Assembly: GCA_900199555.1 (NCBI GenBank)
Contig: FZQZ01000005.1
Coordinates: 95,602-159,601, forward strand
Length of the DNA: 64,000 nt
Source: Prevotellaceae bacterium MN60
GTDB taxonomy: Bacteria > Bacteroidota > Bacteroidia > Bacteroidales > Bacteroidaceae
Reading direction: 5' to 3'
Positions 34,206 through 45,136 of the stretch are shown one piece after another. Within the stretch, counting starts at the first letter, position 1. Every line of letters begins with the position of its first letter. The translations under genes were made by a program, and so were the position numbers. The notes beneath the pieces are model-generated. The model was not told the origin of the DNA, made no database searches, and saw only the letters and a program-made list of their open reading frames with translations.

Positions 34206-34982
34206 TTATCTGTCTTGCAATAATTCTGTCAAGGATGTGTTTGGATGTTTATGCATGTATGCTGCAGCTTTATCTACATATTCGGTTTTAAAAACCTGTC
34301 GCTGCATTAAATGGTTGACAACATACAAGATGCGACCGATATGAATATCATGCTCTTCTTGTTGTAAATCTTTGGGTAATGGATAGAGACTCAGCAGATA
34401 GAACACCAAACAATCGGGTACTATCATATCGCGTTTCATCAGCGCTCTGTCACTTTCACTATAGTGGTCGCGATAGAAAGGATAGTCAGTACCTAGATAT
34501 TTGTCGAGGCTCACACCAAGCGAACTTCCCGACACCACGATGCTCTGGTCGAACGAACCAATCTGAGTATATACCGTAGGAATCTCCACATCGGGCATTT
34601 CTTCCTTCAGACGCTTAAAGGCTGTAGACAACTGCTCGTCAATATCATCCATATTATTATATTGCTGCTGCACATCGTTAAGCATCTGCAACAAAGTGGA
34701 GTCTTGGAAGAAGAATAAAAACTTGGTATTAATCTCAGGATCGTCAACATGTCCCAGATGTAATATATCTTCTATCAACATACGTGTTTCCGTGGGAAAA
34801 TAGGTATTCATCTGCTGTAATGCAGAATAATCGCCCGTAGTGAGATAGAGCATCTCGATACGATCGAAGCGCTGAAGACCGATTCGCTTACCGGTAGCAT
34901 CCGTTTCAGTGGGTTTTAAGCGCCACTGACAACCAATGCATAGTAACATCAGCAAGACCAATATTCCGTATATTTTCTGCAC
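34206..34982 (-). CDS. gldB: Gliding motility lipoprotein GldB, 258 aa
   Basis: A lipoprotein signal (VQKIYGILVLLMLLCIGC, Cys18) precedes a GldB-type domain (QRFDRIEMLYLTTGDYSALQ, GTDYPFYRDHYSESDRALMK; the latter motif recurs in the family). GldB is needed for gliding in Flavobacterium and is kept in non-gliding Bacteroidota. The start is taken as GTG at 34982: a TAATTTTGC box at 35032-35024 places the transcript start near 35018, excluding a longer open frame from 35114, and the lipobox then falls at the normal distance. Confidence 0.8.
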   Translation of the reverse strand: MQKIYGILVLLMLLCIGCQWRLKPTETDATGKRIGLQRFDRIEMLYLTTGDYSALQQMNTYFPTETRMLIEDILHLGHVDDPEINTKFLFFFQDSTLLQMLNDVQQQYNNMDDIDEQLSTAFKRLKEEMPDVEIPTVYTQIGSFDQSIVVSGSSLGVSLDKYLGTDYPFYRDHYSESDRALMKRDMIVPDCLVFYLLSLYPLPKDLQQEEHDIHIGRILYVVNHLMQRQVFKTEYVDKAAAYMHKHPNTSLTELLQDR

Positions 34983-35023
34983 GTTCCCTATCGGAAAAAC
35001 ATTAAATTTGTTAAAAATACGTG

Positions 35024-35032
35024 GCAAAATTA
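35024..35032 (-). promoter_or_regulatory. -7 element of gldB-dnaB
   Basis: TAATTTTGC on the minus strand, 41 bases before the GTG start of gldB; supports that start. Confidence 0.6.
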
Positions 35033-35094
35033 CTAAAAAATATTGTAAAAGCCAAATTTTTAACCAAAAAGATAAATAGCCGAATAAAAATGAG

Positions 35095-35102
35095 TAAATT
35101 TG
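35095..35102 (+). promoter_or_regulatory. -7 element of the fucose-isomerase-like gene
   Basis: TAAATTTG followed by TAG, 80 bases upstream of the ATG at 35183; no good -33. Confidence 0.5.
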
Positions 35103-35182
35103 TAGCTGATACACTTATTCGTATCGTGAAAATAACATAATTGACAAATTAAACATTACTTTTTATAACAACTATTATTAAC

Positions 35183-36679
35183 ATGAAAAATGTACCTGTA
35201 ATTAAAATCGGTATCGTTGCGGTAAGCCGCGACTGTTTCCCCGAGTCATTGGCAGTTAACCGCCGTAAGGCAGTTATCGCTGAGTATGAGAAGAAGTTCG
35301 GTAAGGATGGCATCTACGAGTGCCCTATCTGCATCGTTGAGAGTGAAATCCACGCTCAGCAGGCTCTTGAGGACGTTAAGAAGGCTGGCTGTAACGCACT
35401 GTGCGTATATCTCGGCAACTTCGGTCCTGAGATTTCAGAGACCATGATTGCTGACTGGTTCCAGGGTCCCACTATGTTCTGCGCTGCTGCAGAGGAGACT
35501 CAGAACGATTTGATTGATGGTCGTGGTGATGCTTACTGCGGTATGCTGAACGCTAGCCAGGCTCTCTCTCTGCGTAAGACCCGTGCTTACATCCCCGAGG
35601 AGCCCGTAGGTGACGCTGCTCAGTGCGCTGAGATGATTCACGAGTTCCTGCCTATCGCTCGTGCTATCGTAGGTCTGCAGAACTTGAAGATTATCAGCTT
35701 CGGTCCACGTCCTAACAACTTCCTCGCTTGTAACGCTCCTATCCGTGCCCTCTATGATCTCGACGTTGAGATTGAGGAGAACTCAGAGCTCGACCTGCTC
35801 GAAGCTTTCCAGAAGCACGCTAACGACCCACGTATCGACGAGGTTGTAAAGGATATGGCTAATGAGCTCGGAACTGGTAACAAGATTCCTCAGGTTCTGC
35901 CTAAGCTCGCTCAGTATGAGCTGACTCTGCTTGACTGGATTGAGGGTCACAAGGGTTCTCGCCAGTATGTAGCAATGGCTAACAAGTGCTGGCCTGCTTT
36001 CCAGACCATGTTCGGTTTCGTACCTTGCTACGTTAACAGCCGTCTGACTGGTCGTGGTATCCCCGTAGCTTGTGAGGTTGATATCTACGGTGCACTGTCT
36101 GAGTTCATCGGTACCTGCATCACTCAGGATGCCGTTACTCTGCTCGACATCAATAACTCTGTACCTCGCGACATGTACGAGGAGAGCATCAAGGGTAAGA
36201 AGTTCGAGTGCGATACATACACCGACAAGGAAATCTTCATGGGCTTCCACTGTGGTAACACTGCTTCTTCTAAGGTTTGCGACTGCAAGATGTGCTTCCA
36301 GCGCATTATGGCTCGCGCTCTGCCTGTTGAGGTAACTAACGGTACACTTGAGGGTGACCTGCAGCCAGGTAAGGCTACTGTATATCGTCTGCAGTCTACT
36401 GCCGATACTAAGCTCCGCGCTTACATCGCTCAGGGTGAGATCCTGCCTGTAGCTACTCGATCATTCGGTTCTATCGGTACCTTCGGTATCAAGAACATGA
36501 GCCGTTTCTATCGTCACGTCCTCATCGAGAAGCACTACCCACACCACGCAGCTGTTATGTTCGAGCACGCTGGTAAATATCTGTGGGAGGTTCTCAAGTA
36601 CATGGGTATCCCCGTTGAGGAAATCGACTACAACTTCCCCAAGGGAGATTTCTATCCCACTGAGAATCCATTCGCATAA
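35183..36679 (+). CDS. L-fucose/L-arabinose isomerase-family protein, 498 aa
   Basis: A cytoplasmic sugar isomerase of the fucose isomerase fold: N-terminal Rossmann-like part (IKIGIVAVSRDCFPESLAVN), conserved GRGDAYCGMLNASQ, and metal-site candidates in CEVDIYGALSEF (Glu and Asp) and FHCGNTA. It is shorter than E. coli FucI (591 aa) and belongs to the shorter branch annotated as fucose isomerase in Bacteroides; the true substrate is not clear. No fucose kinase or aldolase is adjacent. Codon use is biased as in rpsA, suggesting high expression. Confidence 0.8.
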   Translation: MKNVPVIKIGIVAVSRDCFPESLAVNRRKAVIAEYEKKFGKDGIYECPICIVESEIHAQQALEDVKKAGCNALCVYLGNFGPEISETMIADWFQGPTMFCAAAEETQNDLIDGRGDAYCGMLNASQALSLRKTRAYIPEEPVGDAAQCAEMIHEFLPIARAIVGLQNLKIISFGPRPNNFLACNAPIRALYDLDVEIEENSELDLLEAFQKHANDPRIDEVVKDMANELGTGNKIPQVLPKLAQYELTLLDWIEGHKGSRQYVAMANKCWPAFQTMFGFVPCYVNSRLTGRGIPVACEVDIYGALSEFIGTCITQDAVTLLDINNSVPRDMYEESIKGKKFECDTYTDKEIFMGFHCGNTASSKVCDCKMCFQRIMARALPVEVTNGTLEGDLQPGKATVYRLQSTADTKLRAYIAQGEILPVATRSFGSIGTFGIKNMSRFYRHVLIEKHYPHHAAVMFEHAGKYLWEVLKYMGIPVEEIDYNFPKGDFYPTENPFA

Positions 36680-36706
36680 TTAGTAAGCATGAATTAACTC
36701 AATAAG

Positions 36707-36739
36707 AAGAGGCGTCCACTAGCAGGTGGATGCCTCTTT
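36707..36739 (+). terminator. Terminator of the isomerase gene
   Basis: AAGAGGCGTCCAC pairs with GTGGATGCCTCTT (one G-T pair) around a short loop, then a short T-run. Confidence 0.8.
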
Positions 36740-36867
36740 GTAATTTCTGGGGTTAAGCTGTTGTATTCTGAAGTAAATGTTGTAACTTTGGCTTTGCTGA
36801 AGTTACTATGCACTCGGAATTAAAAAGAAAAAAAACTTTTTTCTTTTATATTTCCCTCGTTTTTATG

Positions 36868-36875
36868 TAACTTTG
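36868..36875 (+). promoter_or_regulatory. -7 element of the MATE gene
   Basis: TAACTTTG then CAG, 48 bases upstream of the ATG. A second TAACTTTG lies at 36783-36790. Confidence 0.55.
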
Positions 36876-36922
36876 CAGCGATTTTTTGAACTAATGATAA
36901 TAATAAAGGGATAATAGAGGGA

Positions 36923-38275
36923 ATGACAGACACATCGCTAAAACGTCAATTGAAGGTACTTACCGTACCAGTATTTATCGAAATGGCTCTAGTTATGATG
37001 CTAGGAGCTGTAGATACTGTCATGCTTAGTCGCTATAGCGACAATAGTGTGGCTGCGGTAGGTCTGGACAATCAGCTAATGTCGCTGGTATTCTTGGTCT
37101 ACCAGTTTTTCTCCATGGGTGCCGCCATTCTCTGTGCTCAATATATTGGAGCAGGATTGCGTAAGCGTCTGGTACAAGTGGTAGGCATGGCGATAGTAGT
37201 CAACTTCCTGTTGGGATTGGTAGTAAGTGCCCTACTCTTCTTTTATGCTGAAGGACTGCTAAAGATGATGGGGCTGCGACCAGAACTAATGGGCGATGGT
37301 GTGACTTATCTGCGTCTCACAGGTGCACTATCATTCTTCCAAGCACTATCTCTCACCTTCTCTGCCTCATTGCGTAGTGCCGACAAGGTGGTATATCCGA
37401 TGGTAGTAACGGGTATTGTCAATGTGTTTAATGTCTTTGGCAACTATGCCCTTATCTTTGGTCATTGGGGTTGTCCGCAGTTGGGTGTAGAGGGTGCTGC
37501 TATTGCTACAGCAGCCAGTCGTGCACTGGCTATGGTACTGTTGGCATGCATCCACTTCAAGGTTCACATCCCACGTTTCCCCCTACACTACTTCCGTCCA
37601 ATGCCGTGGCAGGAACTTAAAAACTTGCTAAAGATAGGTATACCCGCTATGAGCGAGAATATATCATATAATCTCTCACAGGTGGTTATCACCATCTTTA
37701 TCAACCAGATTAGTAACGAGGCACTGGCTGCACGAACCTACTGTGCCAACATGATTATGTTTGTCTATCTCTTCTGCCTGAGCATCACGCAGGGTGGTGA
37801 TATCTTGATAGGACATCTTGTAGGACAACAACGTCACCAGGCTGCTTACATTCTTGGAAACTATTTCTTTCGCTGGTCGATGGTCATCACCATCACTGGT
37901 TCTATCGTCTTAGCACTGTCAGGACATAGCTTACTAAGTGCCTTTACCAATAATCAGGAAATCATCCAGATGGGTGTATGGGTGCTCGTTGTTGACGTAT
38001 TCCTTGAAATAGGTCGTACGGCCAACATTTTTGCTTCAAGCACATTGCGAGCTACAGGCGATACCGTTTATCCATTCATCGTGGGTGTCATCTTCCAATG
38101 GAGTGTAGCCGTAGGACTAAGCTATTTCATCGGTATACCTTTAGGATATGGACTTGTTGGTATGTGGATAGGCTTTACACTAGATGAGAGCATCCGAGGT
38201 GTTATCTTGATGAGGCGCTGGCGCTCGGGAAAATGGAAAACGAAAGGATTTGTAAAAGTACAAACTACTATATGA
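36923..38275 (+). CDS. MATE family efflux transporter, 450 aa
   Basis: Twelve predicted membrane helices in two similar halves, starting MTDTSLKRQLKVLTVPVFIE; MMLGAVDTVMLSRYSDNSVA in helix 1-2 is the family's typical segment. Exports organic cations or drugs against Na+ or H+ gradients; an Na+ gradient is available from the Na+-NQR encoded here. Substrate unknown. Single gene with its own promoter and terminator. Confidence 0.9.
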   Translation: MTDTSLKRQLKVLTVPVFIEMALVMMLGAVDTVMLSRYSDNSVAAVGLDNQLMSLVFLVYQFFSMGAAILCAQYIGAGLRKRLVQVVGMAIVVNFLLGLVVSALLFFYAEGLLKMMGLRPELMGDGVTYLRLTGALSFFQALSLTFSASLRSADKVVYPMVVTGIVNVFNVFGNYALIFGHWGCPQLGVEGAAIATAASRALAMVLLACIHFKVHIPRFPLHYFRPMPWQELKNLLKIGIPAMSENISYNLSQVVITIFINQISNEALAARTYCANMIMFVYLFCLSITQGGDILIGHLVGQQRHQAAYILGNYFFRWSMVITITGSIVLALSGHSLLSAFTNNQEIIQMGVWVLVVDVFLEIGRTANIFASSTLRATGDTVYPFIVGVIFQWSVAVGLSYFIGIPLGYGLVGMWIGFTLDESIRGVILMRRWRSGKWKTKGFVKVQTTI

Positions 38276-38284
38276 TTATAAAGG

Positions 38285-38319
38285 AAAAGGAGCCTACTCG
38301 CTACGGGTAGACTCCTTTT
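38285..38319. terminator. Bidirectional terminator between MATE and GH2 genes
   Basis: AAAAGGAGCCTAC pairs with GTAGACTCCTTTT (one mismatch) around a CGCTACG loop; A/T runs on both sides. Confidence 0.85.
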
Positions 38320-38338
38320 AGATTTATACACTTACTTT

Positions 38339-41524
<3,186 letters not shown>

Positions 41525-41538
41525 TTAGTAACCTACCC

Positions 41539-42429
41539 TTAGTCCGCATAGGCATCCTCACCTATCAATTCACGGGAGCCAATAGTAAGCTTGCGTAGGT
41601 CATAATAAGAACCATTATAGATATTGAAATCTACACGTCCCTTAATACCTGGTAAGCGACCAGCATCGGTATGCTGCCAAAACTTCCAAGCACCTTCATA
41701 CTCTACCTTGTCTACATAATAATGAGCTATCCAATAAGGATAATCATCAAATACTGAGTCGTTTAGATATCTGGTCTTAAACTTATAGTACGTATAAATA
41801 ATAGGCTTTACACCATAGTGATTTTCTACGATATCAAGCCATTTGCGTATACTGACCACGAACTCCTCGTCAGTCTGATTCTTGGGTTTATGCTCCACAT
41901 CGAGTACGGGTGGGAGATCGCCCTTTTCCAGTTTTACATTCTTAATAAAGAATTCGGCCTGCTTCTCTGCAGAAGAATAGATGCTATAGAAATGATAGGC
42001 ACCACGAGTAAAACCATTCTCGCGAGCCTGGAAGAAATTTTCTTTGAAGTTAGGGTCTATGCGCGATGCTCCCTCCGTAGCTTTTATCATAACAAAGCGT
42101 ACGGGGAACTTATCTATCATACCCTGATCCTTCAACTTTTGCCAGTTGATTTTTCCCTGATGGTGACTCACATCAATGCCGTGAATCTCATAACCCTCAG
42201 GATAGCTGACATCGCCATATAAGGCACGCCAACGGAAACCAAATGGGCCAACAAAAATGTAATAGAAGAAATAAATATAAATGCCAACAATAGAAAGTCC
42301 GCCTATCCACCACGCCCAACCGGGCAGATGCTGTAATAAGCGGATAAAGACATTCGGACGCCTATGTGGCACAGGCCTCGTTCGGCGTCCGGATGTCGTT
42401 TTTCTATGCGTTGTTCTCTTGGGGGGCAT
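41539..42429 (-). CDS. GH25 lysozyme-type muramidase, membrane-anchored, 296 aa
   Basis: A basic N-terminus (TTHRKTTSGRRTRPVPHRR), a membrane helix (~38-58, WWIGGLSIVGIYIYFFYYIF) and a GH25 domain: IHGIDVSHHQG (~84-94), IKATEGASRIDPNF, PPVLDVEHKPKN with the catalytic Asp/Glu pair, and RVDFNIYNG near the end. It cuts the MurNAc-GlcNAc bond in peptidoglycan, presumably from the periplasmic side of the inner membrane. The start is three bases after the PFP stop codon, so both genes are cotranscribed. Confidence 0.92.
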   Translation of the reverse strand: MPPKRTTHRKTTSGRRTRPVPHRRPNVFIRLLQHLPGWAWWIGGLSIVGIYIYFFYYIFVGPFGFRWRALYGDVSYPEGYEIHGIDVSHHQGKINWQKLKDQGMIDKFPVRFVMIKATEGASRIDPNFKENFFQARENGFTRGAYHFYSIYSSAEKQAEFFIKNVKLEKGDLPPVLDVEHKPKNQTDEEFVVSIRKWLDIVENHYGVKPIIYTYYKFKTRYLNDSVFDDYPYWIAHYYVDKVEYEGAWKFWQHTDAGRLPGIKGRVDFNIYNGSYYDLRKLTIGSRELIGEDAYAD

Positions 42430-42432
42430 CTA

Positions 42433-44067
42433 TTAAGCCTTCTCAAGAGCAAGAGTCATAGTAGGTTGGTCGCAAACCTCTGTGGGTCCCCAGTACTGGA
42501 TAGGACCAGGATATACGTAAGCAGTCTTACGAGCCCACTCGTCACGATGAGCAGCGAACTCCTTGAAGGGAGCGCCATCAAGTTCAACGAGAGCCTTACG
42601 GATAACGGGCTTCATCTCACCATTACGCTTCTCCATGTTCATCATCATAGTGATGGGCACACCACCAGCAATCCACTGCTCGGCAGGAGCTGTAGTATTC
42701 TTAACGATAGCCATGTAGCCAGTCTTGCCGTTAGCAATCAGCTGAGCAGCGCTGGTACCAAGAGCATAGCAGTAGTCAGCATCGAAGTTAGAAGGAGCTG
42801 CGCAACGTCCCTCATAACCGAAGAAGTGGTGCTGAGCAGAGAACTTTCCTGTGTACTTGCCATCCTTCTTCATCTTCTCCAACTTCTGAGCTACCATAGT
42901 GCTAAGCAACTTCTCGGTCTCGATCAGTGATACCTGTACGTTTCCGTGTGGGTCACGGTCAAGAGCCAGCTGGCGAGCAACACCTGTAGGCAGGCTGTTG
43001 AATACTGCAAGGTTCTCATCGGTAAGGTGAGCCTTAACAAAGTCGATTGACTCGTGACGATCCAGGTTCTTAGCCTCAGGCAAAGCCAGAACGTCATTGA
43101 GCTGAGCAATGAGCTTCTTGATAGCTGGGATAAACTCGATAACACCCTCAGGGATGATAACGGTACCGAAGTTGTTGCCATCAGCAGCACGCAGACATAC
43201 TGCGTTAGCGATATAGTCAACGATATCATCGAGGCTCATACCCTTCTGCTCGATTTCCTCAGATACGAGACAGATGTTAGGCTGTGTCTGCAGAGCGCAC
43301 TCCAGAGCGATGTGAGAAGCAGAGCGACCCATCACCTTGATGAAGTGCCAGTACTTGCGGGCTGAGTTACAGTCACGCTCGATGTTACCAATCAGCTCTG
43401 AGTAAGTCTTACAAGCGGTATCAAAACCGAAAGAGGTCTCAATCTGCTCGTTCTTCAGGTCACCATCGATAGTCTTAGGACAACCAATAACCTGTACGCC
43501 GTAGTTCTTAGCAGCATAGTATTCAGCCAATACACAAGCGTTGGTATTAGAGTCATCACCACCAATGATTACGATAGCCTTGATATCGAGCTCACGGATA
43601 ATCTCCAGACCCTTTTCAAACTGGTCAATCTTCTCCAGCTTGGTACGACCTGAGCCAATCATATCGAAACCACCAGTATTGCGATACTCGTCGATGATGT
43701 CAGCAGTCAGCTCCATGTAGTTGTGGTCAACCAATCCGCCAGGACCCAAGATGAAACCATAGAGACGGTTCTCAGGGTTAAGCTTCTTAATCTGATCGAA
43801 GAGACCGGTAATCACGTTGTGACCACCAGGAGCCTGACCACCAGAGAGGATGATACCAACATTCATCTTGCTGTTATTAGCCTCTGTAGCGGGTTCAAAC
43901 TCTACGATAGGCATACCGTAGGTATTGGGGAACAACTTCTTGATTTCTTCCTGGTCGCCAACACTCTGAGTAGGCGCACCTTCCTTAATCTTTACTGCTC
44001 CCTGAAGAGCCTTAGGCAACTTCGGCTGATAAGCAGCACGAGCTTTCTGCAATGCACTTTTTTCCAT
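42433..44067 (-). CDS. pfp: Pyrophosphate-dependent phosphofructokinase (PFP), 544 aa
   Basis: Transfers phosphate between PPi and fructose 6-phosphate in glycolysis. GGDDSNTNA (the Asp after GGD marks PPi use), [10 protein letters not shown] and [14 protein letters not shown] are the expected sites. Length is that of the long PFP type. Start [20 protein letters not shown] at 44067; an in-frame ATG at 44124 is upstream of the TATTTTTGC box region (44119-44111) and so rejected. Glycolytic PFP is typical for this phylum. GH25 gene follows at three bases. Confidence 0.93.
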   Translation of the reverse strand: MEKSALQKARAAYQPKLPKALQGAVKIKEGAPTQSVGDQEEIKKLFPNTYGMPIVEFEPATEANNSKMNVGIILSGGQAPGGHNVITGLFDQIKKLNPENRLYGFILGPGGLVDHNYMELTADIIDEYRNTGGFDMIGSGRTKLEKIDQFEKGLEIIRELDIKAIVIIGGDDSNTNACVLAEYYAAKNYGVQVIGCPKTIDGDLKNEQIETSFGFDTACKTYSELIGNIERDCNSARKYWHFIKVMGRSASHIALECALQTQPNICLVSEEIEQKGMSLDDIVDYIANAVCLRAADGNNFGTVIIPEGVIEFIPAIKKLIAQLNDVLALPEAKNLDRHESIDFVKAHLTDENLAVFNSLPTGVARQLALDRDPHGNVQVSLIETEKLLSTMVAQKLEKMKKDGKYTGKFSAQHHFFGYEGRCAAPSNFDADYCYALGTSAAQLIANGKTGYMAIVKNTTAPAEQWIAGGVPITMMMNMEKRNGEMKPVIRKALVELDGAPFKEFAAHRDEWARKTAYVYPGPIQYWGPTEVCDQPTMTLALEKA

Positions 44068-44110
44068 TCTATAATATGTTTTATATTGTTGAAAATGTTT
44101 TTTTCGAACT

Positions 44111-44119
44111 GCAAAAATA
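44111..44119 (-). promoter_or_regulatory. -7 element of pfp-GH25
   Basis: TATTTTTGC on the minus strand, 44 bases before the ATG at 44067; decides the pfp start. Confidence 0.6.
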
Positions 44120-44203
44120 CTCATTTTTCGCGAGAAAGAGAAAGAAAAAGTGCATTTTAATATTTTTTTGTAGCAAATGTTTCTCCTATCTCATTTTTTT
44201 TTG

Positions 44204-44211
44204 TAACTTTG
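44204..44211 (+). promoter_or_regulatory. -7 element of the 90-aa / acyltransferase unit
   Basis: TAACTTTG 43 bases upstream of the ATG at 44255. Confidence 0.6.
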
Positions 44212-44254
44212 ACCTTTGAAATCGATTTAAAATTAAAAATAGGAGGATTTAATT

Positions 44255-44527
44255 ATGGCGAACAAACGAACACTTAAACACTCAATCAATCTCATTTGTG
44301 AGGATCTTTTTGCAGAATGTGTAGCAGTATCCTTATATGGGAATAGCGATTCCAACAACGACAACACCGAGGCACTGATTTATAGCATCTTGAAGATGCA
44401 GGCCGACTTTATCTGCCGCATCTCACATCCAGAACCAGGTATGCCGGCAAAGAAGTATTATCAGAAAGTAAAAGAGGACTTTGTGGCTCAGGCCAGTGAT
44501 ATTATAGATCAAATAAACAATCTTTAA
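44255..44527 (+). CDS. Conserved hypothetical protein, 90 aa
   Basis: MANKRTLKHSINLICEDLFA starts a small all-helical cytoplasmic protein with no known motif (FAECVAVSLYG, EALIYSILKMQADFICRISH). Preceded by a purine-rich AGGAGG, unusual in this phylum where Shine-Dalgarno sites are rare. The acyltransferase gene starts five bases after its stop, so the two are cotranscribed. Function unknown; I recall similar short proteins across Bacteroidales. Confidence 0.75.
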   Translation: MANKRTLKHSINLICEDLFAECVAVSLYGNSDSNNDNTEALIYSILKMQADFICRISHPEPGMPAKKYYQKVKEDFVAQASDIIDQINNL

Positions 44528-44532
44528 ACAAC

Positions 44533-45087
44533 ATGGTGAAATCATTTTGTAATTGGTTGCTGTTCAAACATATGGGATGGACGGCAGATGTAACTGAGCC
44601 CCATCCCGACAAATATATTATCTGTCTGGCGCCACATACAAGCAACTGGGACTTCCTCATCGGACAGCTCTACAGCAAGAGTCAAGGCATGAAGAGCAAT
44701 TTCCTGATGAAGAAGGAATGGTTCTTTTGGCCTTTAGGTCCTATTCTTCGCAGGATGGGTGGTATTCCTGTATGGCGTTCTAAGCACTCAAGTATGACTG
44801 ACATTCTGGCCGAGACAGCACATAAAGTAAATACATTCCATTTATGTATCACTCCTGAAGGTACACGCTCGCTCAACCCTGAATGGAAAAAGGGATTCTA
44901 CTATATTGCTCTAAAGGCTCAAATTCCCATCCTACTTTATGGTGTGGACTACGAGAAGAAACACATTCAATGCACTAAGACCATTATTCCTAATGGCGAC
45001 ATTGAAAGCCAGATGAAAGAAATCAAGCTATACTTTAAGGACTTTAAAGGCAAATGCCCGGAGAAGTTTACCATTGGAGAGGTGTAG
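44533..45087 (+). CDS. PlsC-like 1-acylglycerol-3-phosphate acyltransferase family protein, 184 aa
   Basis: HX4D motif at His35-Asp40 (APHTSNWDF) and TPEGTRS near residue 112 are the catalytic and glycerophosphate-binding blocks of the family. Short (184 aa) and without a long N-terminal membrane segment, so a compact member. Probably acts in phospholipid or ornithine-lipid synthesis at the inner membrane. Five bases downstream of the 90-aa gene. Confidence 0.85.
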   Translation: MVKSFCNWLLFKHMGWTADVTEPHPDKYIICLAPHTSNWDFLIGQLYSKSQGMKSNFLMKKEWFFWPLGPILRRMGGIPVWRSKHSSMTDILAETAHKVNTFHLCITPEGTRSLNPEWKKGFYYIALKAQIPILLYGVDYEKKHIQCTKTIIPNGDIESQMKEIKLYFKDFKGKCPEKFTIGEV

Positions 45088-45136
45088 AAAATAAGAAATT
45101 ATAGATATCAGGAAGAAGGAGGGACGAAAGCAGACG

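Noticed and set aside
35000..35114. Longer GldB start from an ATG at 35114
   Set aside because: It would hold an extra hydrophobic stretch before the lipobox and start upstream of the predicted promoter.
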